Shown here: one piece after another, positions 46,459-55,914 of the stretch
Position numbering within the stretch: position 1 is the stretch's first letter
How the letters are laid out: every line of letters begins with the position of its first letter
Source of the DNA: Tateyamaria omphalii
GTDB lineage: Bacteria; Pseudomonadota; Alphaproteobacteria; Rhodobacterales; Rhodobacteraceae
DNA: 64,000 bases
NCBI RefSeq assembly: GCF_014651375.1
Contig: NZ_BMWT01000002.1
Location: 129,477 to 193,476, forward strand
Direction of reading: 5' to 3'
Notes under the pieces: generated by a model
Seen by the model: only the letters and a program-made list of their open reading frames with translations
Told to the model about the DNA's origin: nothing
Databases searched by the model: none
Translations under genes and position numbers: made by a program

Positions 46459-46467
46459 GGCGCCCTC
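46445..46467 (-). terminator. Terminator-like hairpin that contains the rRNA methyltransferase start codon
   Basis: On the minus strand: GAGGGCGC stem, loop CATGACA, GCGCCCTC stem, then TTTTTC. This is a perfect 8-bp GC-rich stem with a five-T tail, 31 bases after the stop of the lipoprotein gene at 46498. The Shine-Dalgarno AGGAGGG forms part of the first arm and the ATG sits in the loop, so termination and initiation of the next gene overlap physically. Confidence 0.7.
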
Positions 46468-46497
46468 CTGTAATCCCATCATCAGTCTTGTGAAAGA

Positions 46498-47169
46498 TCA
46501 GATTTGGTTCATTGCCTGTATGAGGCCAAGCTGTGGGTTTTTGTAGCCTTCAGACGTCGTCAGTTCCTGCCGGATCACTTCAGCAAGATGGTTGGTGATC
46601 CGCACTTTCTGGGTCTGGCCGCGCGCTTCGGCTTGCAGGGCCTGTTGTCCACCGAACCCATCAAGGTCAGCGCGCACGACGCGCGGCTCTGTCAACAGCA
46701 CTCCGGTCTTCGGATTGCGCAATGTCAGCTCGAAATTGATGTTGTGGACGCCGCCCACGGTGTAGCGCGCTTTTTCTGAAAGTGCATGGAAGCGCAGCAC
46801 TTTGATGTCCAGGGCGACCGGCACAGCGCCGGAAAGCGGGTCAGTGCCGCGACGCATGGCGGTGTCGAAGATGGCTGCGACCTGAGCATGACGATCACCA
46901 ATCGCATCCCCGCGCCAAACAATATCTGCCTTGGGAAGATACCGGTTAGCTTCGGAGACAGAAAGAGAACGTGGTACGCGCACCGTAACGCTATCCACGC
47001 GGACATCTGTCAGGGGAACCAGCAACGGTGTGGTTTCGATTGGCGCGCTCTGCGCAAATGGCAGTGCAGGAGCTTCAAAGGGAACGTTGCGCGAAGCCAC
47101 ATTTGTGTTCGCACAGGCCGAAACAAGGCCACCCATCACCAACAGCAATACCAACTTCATGCGTTTCAT
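46498..47169 (-). CDS. DUF6778-like lipoprotein
   Basis: 223 residues. Signal peptide ending in the lipobox VSAC with Cys19. The mature part is beta-rich (DVRVDSVTVRVPRSLSVSEAN, ADIVWRGDAIGDRHAQV, VALDIKVLRFHALSEKARY, VGGVHNINFELTLRNPKTG). This matches an uncharacterised lipoprotein family I know from Rhodobacterales genomes. Probably outer-membrane attached; function unknown. Confidence 0.8.
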   Translation of the reverse strand: MKRMKLVLLLVMGGLVSACANTNVASRNVPFEAPALPFAQSAPIETTPLLVPLTDVRVDSVTVRVPRSLSVSEANRYLPKADIVWRGDAIGDRHAQVAAIFDTAMRRGTDPLSGAVPVALDIKVLRFHALSEKARYTVGGVHNINFELTLRNPKTGVLLTEPRVVRADLDGFGGQQALQAEARGQTQKVRITNHLAEVIRQELTTSEGYKNPQLGLIQAMNQI

Positions 47170-47296
47170 CTTGGTCTCCAGTCAGGGCAGATTCACTGCA
47201 CCCTTTGTGTTCTGGAGTTCAACCTGCGCGGAGAATTGGGCAAAAATTGGACAAATTTCGTTCAAATGCTCGATTGTTTAGTGGCGCAGAACAGTA

Positions 47297-47572
47297 TCAC
47301 GCGTCGCGCGGGCGGCTTCGCCACCCCCCACGGCGGCGAGGCTCAGCTATCTGTTCCTGCCCGTCTCGTAACGTCTGGGTCATCGGATGATCCGGAAAAT
47401 CATCCCCGTATTGGCTCAACAATCCCGCAAGAAGGTCGGCAGGAACATGCGTACCTGGCACGCTGAGCGCCCAATCCAGAAATATGGTCCTGCATTCAGC
47501 AATGGTAATTCCGTCAATGCGGTATGCCTCAAAGATAAGACCTTTGGGGTCCAGATTGTCGCCTTTTGGCAT
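47297..47572 (-). CDS. Small conserved protein coupled to glnE
   Basis: 91 residues, starting MPKGDNLDPKGLIFEAYRID. Predicted helical, with an arginine-rich tail. The ATG overlaps the glnE stop (TAATG), so it is translated from the same mRNA. Similar proteins of this size occur next to glnE in related genomes (recollection). No motif gives a function. Confidence 0.75.
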   Translation of the reverse strand: MPKGDNLDPKGLIFEAYRIDGITIAECRTIFLDWALSVPGTHVPADLLAGLLSQYGDDFPDHPMTQTLRDGQEQIAEPRRRGGWRSRPRDA

Positions 47573-50325
47573 TAGCTGATGTCCTCACCTCGCGTTGCCG
47601 CATCAATAATTTCGGCCGCACGCTCAGTTATGGCAGCCAGCCGGTTTTCCGCCTCTTGCCGCGTGCCCAACTCGACTGCACGCAGCAGAACCTCTTGCCC
47701 ACCCGCGCCGACAGCATCCAGATCAACGGCATCCGTACTAAGCAAACGCGACGCAATTTGCACGCGCCACAGTAGACCGTGAGTCTGTGCCAGATGTTGT
47801 GCATCCGCGTCGCTCACAATGCCAGCGGCGACACATGCATTCAAACCATCCCGAACTCCTGACTTTACTTCTCCCGTCAATACCGCACCTGCCTGGGCAA
47901 AGAGTTCAATGTCTTGCAAACGCCCAGCACCGATCTTGGCATCCCAAACGGATGCGGGCTGTTTCGCGTCTGCGATGCGTGACCGCATTTCCGATAGCTC
48001 CGTCAGGACAGCGGCCTGATCCCGATTTTGCCCGATTATTGAGCGGCGAAACTGTTCCACATCCTGCGCAACGTCTGCCGGTCCTGCGACCACTGTTGCG
48101 CGTACCAGCGCCAGATGTTCCCACAACCATGCATCTTCGCGCTGGTACCTTTGAAATGCTGACCAGCTTGTCGCAACCGGTCCCTGGTTCCCAGATGGGC
48201 GCAAGCGCATGTCCGCCTCGTATAGTCGTCCCTGCGCCGTTTGCGCTGTAACTGCCGTAATCATGGCTTGGGTCAGCCGTGCGTAGTAGATGCGAGTCTG
48301 CAACGGCCGCGGCCCAACGGACTGGTCCACATCGTCCGGGTCATAGACCACAATCAAATCGAGGTCAGATTGTGGCGTCAGGTGCCCCGCGCCCAGACTG
48401 CCCATTCCAAGAATAACACCGCCCCGCCCCGGCGGCGTCCCGTGCCGTTTGGCAAAATGCGCCTGCACTTCGGGCCAGAGCGCACCGATACTGGCCCGAG
48501 CAAGATCACTGTATTGCTTCCCTGCCTCTGTTGCCGTTGTCAGCTGGCGCAGGTGGTGCACGCCAATGCGAAAGTGCCATTCCTTGGCCCATGCGCGGAT
48601 GGCATCCAATTTGCTTTCGTAGTCCGGCACCTCGTTCAAACGTGCAATCGCAATATCGGTCAGGGCGGCGCAGCCTGGCCAAGCATCAAAAAAGCTGCCG
48701 CCGATCACCGCATCCAGGACACCGGCATTGCGCGAAAGATACTGCGCCAATGCAGGCGACGTGCCGACGATGTCTACCAACAGATCAACAAGTTGAGGGT
48801 TCGCCTCAAAAAGCGAAAACAGTTGGACCCCGGCAGGTAGACCAGCAAGAAATCCGTCAAACGCGGCCAGCGCTTCATCCGGTTTGGTCGCGGACGACAA
48901 ACGCTCGAGCAATACAGGTTCAATACGGTCAAAAAGGGCCGCACCTCGCGCGCTGCGAAGCGCGGGGTAACTGCGCCATCGTGCCTGCATCGCATCATCA
49001 AGAGCAATGCTGGTCTTAGGGGTGCGTACGTCGGGAGCAAAGAAACCTTCCGTTTCAGTGTGCACGGATGACAAACGGTCCTTCAATTCAGCTTCAAGCG
49101 TGGCGCGGTCGGTGCCCACCATGGCCGCAAGACGTTCAAACCCTTCGTCACTGGCTGGTAACTTATGTGTTTGAGCATCGCGCTGCATCTGGATGCGATG
49201 TTCGATCATGCGAGCAAAGCGGTAGTGATCCGTCAGCGTACTGGCCGTCGCATCAGGCACCCAGCCCTTGATTGCCAAACAGCTTAGTCCACTGACCGTA
49301 TCGCGCACTTGCAGATCCGGATCGCGACCGCCAGCGATCAGCTGCCGGGTTTGAGTGAAGAACTCAATTTCTCGAATGCCTCCCCGGCCCAGCTTCATAT
49401 CGTGCCCCGGCAGGGTAATCGGGCCACCCGTGCCTTTGTGTGTCCGGATGGCAAGACGCATATCATGCGCGTCTTGCACCGCCGCAAAGTCCAAATGCCG
49501 ACGCCACACAAATGGACGCAGTTCGTCCAAGAAAGCCTGTCCTGCCAAAAGGTCGCCCGCGCAGGGACGTGCCTTGATGTAGGCTGCCCTTTCCCACGTC
49601 CGTCCCAGACTTTCATAGTACCGCTCGGCCGCACCCGTCGACAAAACAACAGGCGTTACTGATGGATCAGGTCGCAATCTCAGATCGGTACGAAAAACAT
49701 ACCCATCCTCGGTCAGATCGCTCAGGAGCTTACACATCTCCTGCACAGCGCGCACACAGCTCTTGCGGATACTCGCATAGTCGGAAGGCGCGTGGCGCGT
49801 TTCATCAAACAGGCAAATCAGGTCAATATCGGATGAGTAATTCAGTTCGAACGCACCCATCTTGCCCATGGCCAGCACAAACAGGCCAACGTCGCTGTCT
49901 GGCAGGCGCCCCCGGCGCACCTGCTCAGCGATAGCGGACGACAAGGCCACATCACATGCCATATCCGCGAGCCGTGTCAGCGCGCCTGTCACCTCTTCGA
50001 GACACCAAGCCCCCGACAAGTCCGCCAAAGCCGCCAGCAACGCGACACGGCGCTTGGCTTGTCTCAGAGCAGGTTTCAGACTGCTCACGTCCTGACTTGG
50101 AGGCATCAGCACCTGTTCGAGGGCCGCGTCAAGATCATCCAACGCGGCTGGCAGCCACGTTCCTTCTTTCTCGATCAACCCGGCCAAATAAGGGCTACAC
50201 CCTGCCGTTCCCACGATTAGATCCCGCAAGGCTCCGCCGAATGCCGGGACGGCAGACGCCGCCGCCTGCCCCCGTTCAGGGTCGAACGGGCGCGGCATCC
50301 GAGTAATATGATCTTCCAAACGCAT
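47572..50325 (-). CDS. glnE: Bifunctional glutamine synthetase adenylyltransferase/deadenylylase
   Basis: 917 residues from the ATG at 50325 (MRLEDHITRMPRPFDPERG); the longer open frame upstream only mirrors the divergent deacylase gene. Two nucleotidyltransferase halves are visible: the first with ELNYSSDIDLICLFDE (about residue 190-205) followed by YVFRTDLRLRPDPS, and the second with GMGSLGAGHLTPQSDLDLIVVYD and ADMRLRPSGNQGP. One half adds and the other removes AMP on glutamine synthetase, under PII control, to match nitrogen supply. No strong ribosome site precedes the chosen start. Confidence 0.95.
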   Translation of the reverse strand: MRLEDHITRMPRPFDPERGQAAASAVPAFGGALRDLIVGTAGCSPYLAGLIEKEGTWLPAALDDLDAALEQVLMPPSQDVSSLKPALRQAKRRVALLAALADLSGAWCLEEVTGALTRLADMACDVALSSAIAEQVRRGRLPDSDVGLFVLAMGKMGAFELNYSSDIDLICLFDETRHAPSDYASIRKSCVRAVQEMCKLLSDLTEDGYVFRTDLRLRPDPSVTPVVLSTGAAERYYESLGRTWERAAYIKARPCAGDLLAGQAFLDELRPFVWRRHLDFAAVQDAHDMRLAIRTHKGTGGPITLPGHDMKLGRGGIREIEFFTQTRQLIAGGRDPDLQVRDTVSGLSCLAIKGWVPDATASTLTDHYRFARMIEHRIQMQRDAQTHKLPASDEGFERLAAMVGTDRATLEAELKDRLSSVHTETEGFFAPDVRTPKTSIALDDAMQARWRSYPALRSARGAALFDRIEPVLLERLSSATKPDEALAAFDGFLAGLPAGVQLFSLFEANPQLVDLLVDIVGTSPALAQYLSRNAGVLDAVIGGSFFDAWPGCAALTDIAIARLNEVPDYESKLDAIRAWAKEWHFRIGVHHLRQLTTATEAGKQYSDLARASIGALWPEVQAHFAKRHGTPPGRGGVILGMGSLGAGHLTPQSDLDLIVVYDPDDVDQSVGPRPLQTRIYYARLTQAMITAVTAQTAQGRLYEADMRLRPSGNQGPVATSWSAFQRYQREDAWLWEHLALVRATVVAGPADVAQDVEQFRRSIIGQNRDQAAVLTELSEMRSRIADAKQPASVWDAKIGAGRLQDIELFAQAGAVLTGEVKSGVRDGLNACVAAGIVSDADAQHLAQTHGLLWRVQIASRLLSTDAVDLDAVGAGGQEVLLRAVELGTRQEAENRLAAITERAAEIIDAATRGEDIS

Positions 50326-50403
50326 GGGTGCACCATCAAAGGCAGACCAAGCGTCGTCAATGGCCCTTGCACATAGACCCTTGCTGGACGACAAGTTCGG
50401 ACC

Positions 50404-50871
50404 ATGAGCAAGAGCCTGAAACGTGTACGCGCCGCGCTGGACGCAGCAAAGATCGAAACCCAGATCCTGGAGACTCCTCTGGCCCGTACCGCCGCCGATG
50501 CCGCGAATGCCATTGGATGTGAGATTGACCAGATCGCCAAGTCGATCATTTTCCGAGGCCATGACAGCGGCAAGGCGATCTTGTTCATTACCGCAGGCGG
50601 CAATACCGTTGACCCGACCAAGGCGACCGCGGTTGCAGGTGAGGCACTTGGCAAAGCAGACGCCGCCCTGATCCGCACCCAGACAGGCTTTGCCATCGGT
50701 GGCGTTTCTCCTGTGGGACATCTCAACCCGATCCAGACCTATCTGGATCCCCGCCTTATGGATTTCGCGGCTGTTTGGGCTGCAGCGGGCACGCCGCATC
50801 ACGTATTCAAGGTGAAACCGGATGATCTGCGCCAATTGTCTGGCGCGCAAATATCTGATTTTAAATCATAA
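50404..50871 (+). CDS. YbaK/EbsC-family aminoacyl-tRNA deacylase
   Basis: 155 residues. Family features: TPLARTAADAANAIGCE, IAKSIIFRG with the conserved lysine of the active site, LFITAGGNTVD, and the loop FAIGGVSPVGH. These proteins hydrolyse mis-charged tRNAs (YbaK acts on Cys-tRNA-Pro) or are ProX-like trans-editing factors. It is divergent from glnE, 78 bases apart, and stands alone. Confidence 0.9.
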   Translation: MSKSLKRVRAALDAAKIETQILETPLARTAADAANAIGCEIDQIAKSIIFRGHDSGKAILFITAGGNTVDPTKATAVAGEALGKADAALIRTQTGFAIGGVSPVGHLNPIQTYLDPRLMDFAAVWAAAGTPHHVFKVKPDDLRQLSGAQISDFKS

Positions 50872-51009
50872 TATCAATCTATGTGAAAAAGATTTACATT
50901 AACTCTTGCAACCTGACCCCGTGATGCCAATCTTAGAGATGTGAAACGGCTTCACATACAGTCACACATCTTCGGGGCGCCGACCCCGCATCACGCGAAA
51001 GGTTCGAAA

Positions 51010-51417
51010 ATGACGTCCATGTCCACCACTGCCCCCGCCCAGCACAGCGCAGGCGGTTGGTTTTCCAAGACCGAACGCTGGCTTGACGAACGCGGCAAGG
51101 GTGCCTGGATCGCGGCGATGGTCCTCGGTTTCATCTTCTTCTGGCCCGTCGGCCTTGCCCTTCTGGCCTATATGATCTGGAGCAAACGCATGTTCTCTAA
51201 ATCCTGCACGACGCGCCGCATGGGCGGTGCAATGACCACAATGCGCTCGACCGGCAACTCAGCATTTGATGCCTACAAGGCCGACACCTTGCGTCGATTG
51301 GAAGAAGAGCAGCACAACTTCGAAGCCTTCCTGGAGCGTCTCCGCGAGGCCAAGGACAAGTCCGAATTCGATCAATTCATGGACGAACGCGCAAAAGCTG
51401 CAAAGTCCGAAGACTGA
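51010..51417 (+). CDS. DUF2852-type membrane protein
   Basis: 135 residues from the ATG at 51010, with AAAGG before it; upstream in-frame codons do not fit the family. One or two spans at about 33-58 (GAWIAAMVLGFIFFWPVGLA), then a basic region and a long charged helix (DAYKADTLRRLEEEQHNFEA FLERLREAK) that probably forms a coiled coil. Conserved in alphaproteobacteria, function unknown. A hairpin and the RDD gene follow. Confidence 0.82.
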   Translation: MTSMSTTAPAQHSAGGWFSKTERWLDERGKGAWIAAMVLGFIFFWPVGLALLAYMIWSKRMFSKSCTTRRMGGAMTTMRSTGNSAFDAYKADTLRRLEEEQHNFEAFLERLREAKDKSEFDQFMDERAKAAKSED

Positions 51418-51424
51418 GTACATA

Positions 51425-51446
51425 GGTCCCGGTGCACACCGGGGCC
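51425..51446 (+). terminator. GC-rich hairpin between DUF2852 and RDD genes
   Basis: Near-perfect 10-bp inverted repeat GGTCCCGGTG / CACCGGGGCC with one G-T pair and a 2-base centre, 7 bases after the stop. No T run, so it may be a weak terminator or an mRNA processing/stability element between two genes that otherwise could share a transcript. Confidence 0.5.
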
Positions 51447-51474
51447 GCACCCCTTGTTCCTTCGGAGAACGTGA

Positions 51475-51909
51475 ATGCAGCTCGCTGACCCTATCACGCA
51501 ACCTCAGTTTTATCGCGACGTGGCTGGGAAACGGTTCATGGCTTGGATCGTCGATACGATCATTATCGGGCTTATCTGCACGTTGATTTTGCCTTTTACG
51601 GCCTTTCTGGCTCTATTTTTCTGGGTCGGTCTCTACGCTGTCGTTGGCTTTATGTACCGGACAATCACCCTTGCAATTGGATCAGGGACCTGGGGTATGC
51701 GCCTCATGGCCATTGAAATCCGGGACGCGTCAGGCGCCCGCTTGGACTTGGGCCAAGCGTTTCTTCACACCTTGGGCTATACAATCAGCTGGGCTTTCGC
51801 ACCGCTCCAACTGATTTCAATCGTGTTGATGGCGACATCCAACCGCGGTCAGGGTTTGACAGACATCGTGATGGGAAGTGCTGCATTAAATCGGCGCGCG
51901 CGGGCCTGA
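51475..51909 (+). CDS. RDD-family membrane protein
   Basis: 144 residues; GGAGAACGTGA precedes the ATG. The family opening is [13 protein letters not shown], with an Arg and Asp of the RDD signature near residues 18-26, then three membrane spans (about 23-60, 62-80 and 98-120) and [19 protein letters not shown] between. RDD proteins are small integral membrane proteins, some of which act as Na+/H+ antiporters. Function in this genus not known. Confidence 0.87.
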   Translation: MQLADPITQPQFYRDVAGKRFMAWIVDTIIIGLICTLILPFTAFLALFFWVGLYAVVGFMYRTITLAIGSGTWGMRLMAIEIRDASGARLDLGQAFLHTLGYTISWAFAPLQLISIVLMATSNRGQGLTDIVMGSAALNRRARA

Positions 51910-51977
51910 GAGGACGTTACGCACTTGCCAGCAATGCGTGTACTGATATCATTTGGTCGAACTTTTGCTGGATCACA

Positions 51978-52796
51978 ATGCGCCACACGCTTCCCCTTGC
52001 CCCGCAGTTCTACGTGACTGCACCCCAACCCTGCCCGTACCTTGACGGGCGGATGGAGCGTAAACTGTTCACGGCGCTGCAAGGTGAGAACGCTGAAAAG
52101 CTGAATGACAGCCTGAGCCAACAGGGTTTTCGCCGATCACAAAACGTGTTGTACCGTCCGTCTTGCGCCGATTGTTCAGCATGTCTGTCTGCACGCATAG
52201 ATGTGTCGGCTTTTGGGCCCTCCAAAAGCCAGAAACGCACGATCAAGCGCAACGAAGGCCTTGAACGGCGCGCGACATCGCCTTGGGCGACCGAGGAACA
52301 GTACGCACTCTTCCGCGACTACCTTGACAGTCGGCACGCCGATGGCGGTATGGCCGATATGGATGTCTTCGAATTCGCTGCAATGATCGAGGAAACACCG
52401 ATCCGCAGCCGGGTGATCGAATACATCGACAAGGATTCAAATGAACTGACGGGCGTCAGCTTAACCGATGTGCTGACCGATGGTCTCAGCATGGTCTACA
52501 GCTTCTACAAACCCGGCCTGCAACGTCAATCGCTGGGCACGTACATGATCTTGGATCACGTCAGGATCGCACAAGAAGCCAATCTGCCTTATGTGTATCT
52601 CGGCTATTGGGTGCCGGGCAGTCAGAAAATGGGTTACAAGTCAAAGTTCTCTGGGCTTGAGGTCTACATTGGTGGACGCTGGCAAAAAATGAATGATCCT
52701 GATGCGTTCAGCCCCGAAATTCATCCGCTGTCCACAGACCCGATTGCCGAGCAAGTGGCCAACATTTCACTACCGGATACGCGCCCCACACGCTGA
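51978..52796 (+). CDS. bpt: Aspartate/glutamate leucyltransferase
   Basis: 272 residues. N-terminal ATE domain with [14 protein letters not shown] and [16 protein letters not shown] (conserved cysteines), C-terminal domain with [20 protein letters not shown] and [20 protein letters not shown]. Bpt moves leucine from Leu-tRNA to proteins with N-terminal Asp or Glu, marking them for ClpS/ClpAP in the N-degron pathway. Length normal. Convergent with the next gene, 8 bases apart. Confidence 0.95.
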   Translation: MRHTLPLAPQFYVTAPQPCPYLDGRMERKLFTALQGENAEKLNDSLSQQGFRRSQNVLYRPSCADCSACLSARIDVSAFGPSKSQKRTIKRNEGLERRATSPWATEEQYALFRDYLDSRHADGGMADMDVFEFAAMIEETPIRSRVIEYIDKDSNELTGVSLTDVLTDGLSMVYSFYKPGLQRQSLGTYMILDHVRIAQEANLPYVYLGYWVPGSQKMGYKSKFSGLEVYIGGRWQKMNDPDAFSPEIHPLSTDPIAEQVANISLPDTRPTR

Positions 52797-52804
52797 TCCC
52801 TGCT

Positions 52805-53275
52805 TCAGGGACGACGCTGACCGTCAATCCGATATGCAACGATGTTGCCGCACAGGCACTTCCGCAGACATCCAAATACTTGAGCGCCGTCCGTCTCCTG
52901 AAATGAATCGAGCCACGTGTTCTCTGCAGCGCTGAGCCTTTGGCATTGCCAACAGTGGAGCACTTTGAAGCGTCCTTCGAACAGGTCTGCATTGAAATCC
53001 ACTGGCACTTCAGCAGCGTCAATTTCAATCTGAGACCAGTGGCCTTCGCCGTTTGCGATGCGTTCCTGAAAGGTATGTAGGCGCTCAATCTCTTGCGAGA
53101 TTTGAGATACGCCATTGCTCAGCGAAGTGTGTTGGCGCACCTTTGCCATCCGACCGTTCAGTGCCTGCGCGACCCGCTCCTGCAAATCATCAACAAGGAG
53201 ATATGCGCGGAACCGGCCTTGCAACGCAGTGTAGTTCCAGCTGTCGTTTCGAACAGACACCCACCACGTCCGCAT
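52805..53275 (-). CDS. Cysteine-motif protein of unknown function
   Basis: 156 residues from the ATG at 53275 (AAAGGAT upstream). First half: WWVSVRNDSWNYTALQGRFRAYLLVDD and a long helix ending in QERIANGEGHW. Second half: Cys108-x2-Cys111 and Cys136-x3-Cys140-x-Cys142 (HCWQC ... FGCLRKCLCGN), which could form a zinc ribbon. I do not recognise a named family. Single gene, convergent with bpt. Confidence 0.65.
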   Translation of the reverse strand: MRTWWVSVRNDSWNYTALQGRFRAYLLVDDLQERVAQALNGRMAKVRQHTSLSNGVSQISQEIERLHTFQERIANGEGHWSQIEIDAAEVPVDFNADLFEGRFKVLHCWQCQRLSAAENTWLDSFQETDGAQVFGCLRKCLCGNIVAYRIDGQRRP

Positions 53276-53528
53276 CGTCAAATCCTTTTAACAACAACCA
53301 CAGCCGAAACCTGCCATTCGCAGCGGATGGATGCCAGCGGATACATGAACGATAAAACAAAGCCTTAAGTTCAGAACCACGTGACGCTGCATACGCCGCT
53401 TAGTGGCCCGTGTTCTGATCGTCCCACCCTTGGTTTGGCGTCCGGTTCGGAAAAAATGTCACATCCCAGGGACGTATCCTGATCAAGACCAACCTCACCA
53501 CAGCTAACCAAAATCCGGTCCGACGCGA

Positions 53529-54806
53529 TCAGTGTTCTCCAAGCGCATTTACAGCAAACCGGACCGCTTCCTGCGTATGGGCCAAGTCCGCTTCAGTAAT
53601 CGCCAACGACGGATAGAGCTTTCCGGGGGACTTGAAGATTCCACGGTCGCGCAATGCGGCATTGTAGGTGATATTTTGCGCGGGATCGTCATGTTTGGCG
53701 GAACGATAGTCCCGACAGGCTGCACGTGTGAAATAGATATCAAACAAGGTCTCATCTCCGCAGATCTGGTGCGGTATCCCGGCCTCCACCAAAGCCCGAC
53801 ATTGCATGCCTTGCAGCGTCCTCCCGATCTCGCGCAGCCGATCGTAACTCCCGTCGCGCCGCAGCACTTCCATTGTTCTGAGGCCTGCCGCCGCAGCGAC
53901 GGGATTGCCGGACAGCGTGCCAAGCTGCATGAGCCAGTTGTCACCGCCGACTATGGCCTTGTCAAAATGCTTCATAAGTTCGGTACTGGCCCCAAGCGCA
54001 GCAAGGGCGAAACCACCCCCGATGATTTTTCCCAGCGTACAAATGTCGGGCGTAACTCCATAGCGTTCCTGCGCCCCGCCATAGGCAAGACGGAACCCAG
54101 TGACGATTTCGTCGAAAATCAACAAGACATCATGTCTGTCACAGAGATCACGCAACCCTTGGAGGTAACCAGGCATAGCAGGAATGATCCGTTGCAACGG
54201 TTCGACAATAATCGCGGCAACATCGTTGTGTTCGATCAACAAGGCCTCAACCGCTGCAAGATCATTGAAAGGGGCGATCAACATCTGGTCCGCGACGCCC
54301 TGTGGGATACCCGCGCTATCGGGCGCAGCTGTGGGGAAGTTGACACGCATCTGAGGGGCGAGGCTCATCTGCGCTTCGGCGCTCATCCCATGATAGCCGC
54401 CTTCGAATTTCAGGATTTTGTTGCGGCCCGTATACGCGCGCGCAAGGCGCATGGCATACATGTCAGCCTCACCCCCAGACGCAACGTACCGTACCTGTTC
54501 GCAACATGGAACGGCTTCAACAATTGCTTCGGCCAATTCAATGCCCTTGGCGTTGTTGGCAAAAAACGTTGTACCCTTCGGCACTTGTTCAAAGACGGCT
54601 TCCATAACCTCTGGGTGACCATGCCCCAGCAGCATGGGACCAGAGCCGATCAGATAGTCGATGTACTCCCTGCCATCTTCATCCCAGATATGACTGCCTT
54701 CGCCCCGAGCGATAACGATCCCTGGGTCGAAATTGCCAAAGCCGCCAGCGGGCAGGACGGTTTGGGCGCGGGCGATCCATTCGGATTGGGAAGTGAGTTT
54801 TTGCAT
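53529..54806 (-). CDS. Class III PLP-dependent aminotransferase (glutamate-1-semialdehyde-aminomutase-like)
   Basis: 425 residues from the ATG at 54806, 4 bases after the racemase stop. Fold type I markers: SGGEADMYAMRLARA (PLP phosphate side), FEGGYHGMSAEAQ, FDEIVTGFR with Asp232 contacting the pyridine nitrogen, and the Schiff-base lysine Lys260 in LGKIIGGGFALAALG. The family includes GSA aminomutase and omega-amino-acid transaminases. Because it ends a betaine-type catabolic operon rather than a haem gene set, it most likely moves an amino group of a breakdown product, not GSA. Confidence 0.9.
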   Translation of the reverse strand: MQKLTSQSEWIARAQTVLPAGGFGNFDPGIVIARGEGSHIWDEDGREYIDYLIGSGPMLLGHGHPEVMEAVFEQVPKGTTFFANNAKGIELAEAIVEAVPCCEQVRYVASGGEADMYAMRLARAYTGRNKILKFEGGYHGMSAEAQMSLAPQMRVNFPTAAPDSAGIPQGVADQMLIAPFNDLAAVEALLIEHNDVAAIIVEPLQRIIPAMPGYLQGLRDLCDRHDVLLIFDEIVTGFRLAYGGAQERYGVTPDICTLGKIIGGGFALAALGASTELMKHFDKAIVGGDNWLMQLGTLSGNPVAAAAGLRTMEVLRRDGSYDRLREIGRTLQGMQCRALVEAGIPHQICGDETLFDIYFTRAACRDYRSAKHDDPAQNITYNAALRDRGIFKSPGKLYPSLAITEADLAHTQEAVRFAVNALGEH

Positions 54807-54810
54807 GGCG

Positions 54811-55914
54811 TCAATCCAGTTCGAGAATGGGTGCTCCCAGCACATCAGGATCAGGGGTGACGCCAAGGCCCGCCCCCTCCGGCGGGGCAATGCGCCCATT
54901 CCGACGTGTTGGACAGTCAGGGGCGATCCTGGGCTCAACATATGATGAAAGATCACAGGTGTTCAGCAAAGCCCCCTGGGGTGTTGACGCGGCAAAATGC
55001 AAGGAAGCCGCCGTCACAATGTCGGAACCCCATGTGCATTCGGCACAAACTTCGGCACCAAGGTGTACGGTTAAATCACGTGCACGGCGCATCGCTGATA
55101 GGCCACCAAACTTTGACAATTTCAACGCAACCGCGTCCAAAACACCAAGCTGTGCGGCCCGCATCAACGAAGCGAGGTCACTTGCACCTTCGTCGATTTT
55201 CATGGACAGCCCCGTGGCCTGCCGAACAGCGGCACAGTCTTCAAGCGTCTTGCAAGGCTGTTCCAGCATTACGTCGAGGTGAGAAACCGCACGCCCAGTG
55301 CGCGTGGCATGAAGTTTTGTGGCACCGCAATTCCAGTCACCATAAACCAGTGGCCCCTGCCCCACAGCCTCGCGCACACGCGTCAACCGTTCTGCATCCG
55401 CCTGCCAATCTGCATCCGCTCCAAGTTTGACCTGGAACTGGCGAATGCCTGTTGCATAGGCCTCTCTCGCGATACGGGCCATCTCGTCCGGTGCGACGCA
55501 AGTGATCGAGTGGTAAAGCGGCATGTCGCGCCGCGTGCGTCCACCCAGCAGCTGGTAAAGCGGCAGGCCCGTGGCTTTGGCAAAAAGGTCCCAAAGCGCC
55601 ATGTCGACTAAGGATTTGACGTGGTTGTGTCCTTGCAGAAACCCATCCAGCTTGCGCATTTGTGCGTCGATGCCGAGGGGGGTGACACCCAGTACTTCTG
55701 GGGCCATTTCCGTTATGGCGCTTGGCGCGCCATCAGCGAATGCGGGAAGATAGTGTGGTATGGGGCAAACCTCTCCCCACCCTTTCAGGCCAGTATCCGT
55801 TGTAAGGCACAAGACATGGGTCTTAACCGTGTCACAGGTTTTTCCCTCAGCCATGTAGTAAGTCTCGTGGCTGGTCAGTCCGATGGACCACAGTGTGATG
55901 CGGCTGACTTTCAT
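54811..55914 (-). CDS. Mandelate racemase/muconate lactonizing-type enzyme, betaine-epimerase-like
   Basis: 367 residues. Enolase superfamily: N-terminal capping part (WGEVCPIPHYLPAF), then the barrel with catalytic Lys163 (QVKLG), metal ligands Asp193, Glu219 and Asp241 or Glu242, and a second lysine Lys265 (LKLSKFGG). Two lysines on opposite faces support 1,1-proton transfer (racemase or epimerase). From memory, hydroxyproline-betaine 2-epimerase HpbD has the same QVKLG segment and lysine spacing; no alignment was run. Together with the adjacent demethylases this suggests it inverts a betaine or N-methyl amino acid. Start overlaps a small reading frame by ATGA. Confidence 0.88.
   Translation of the reverse strand: MKVSRITLWSIGLTSHETYYMAEGKTCDTVKTHVLCLTTDTGLKGWGEVCPIPHYLPAFADGAPSAITEMAPEVLGVTPLGIDAQMRKLDGFLQGHNHVKSLVDMALWDLFAKATGLPLYQLLGGRTRRDMPLYHSITCVAPDEMARIAREAYATGIRQFQVKLGADADWQADAERLTRVREAVGQGPLVYGDWNCGATKLHATRTGRAVSHLDVMLEQPCKTLEDCAAVRQATGLSMKIDEGASDLASLMRAAQLGVLDAVALKLSKFGGLSAMRRARDLTVHLGAEVCAECTWGSDIVTAASLHFAASTPQGALLNTCDLSSYVEPRIAPDCPTRRNGRIAPPEGAGLGVTPDPDVLGAPILELD

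Noticed and set aside
50326..50850. N-terminal extension of glnE
   Set aside because: This stretch lies antisense to the deacylase gene, has no GlnE similarity, and an ATG at 50325 gives the normal length.
53529..54806. hemL assignment for the class III aminotransferase
   Set aside because: The GSA-aminomutase resemblance is family-wide; the operon context is amine catabolism, so a haem-synthesis label is not supported.
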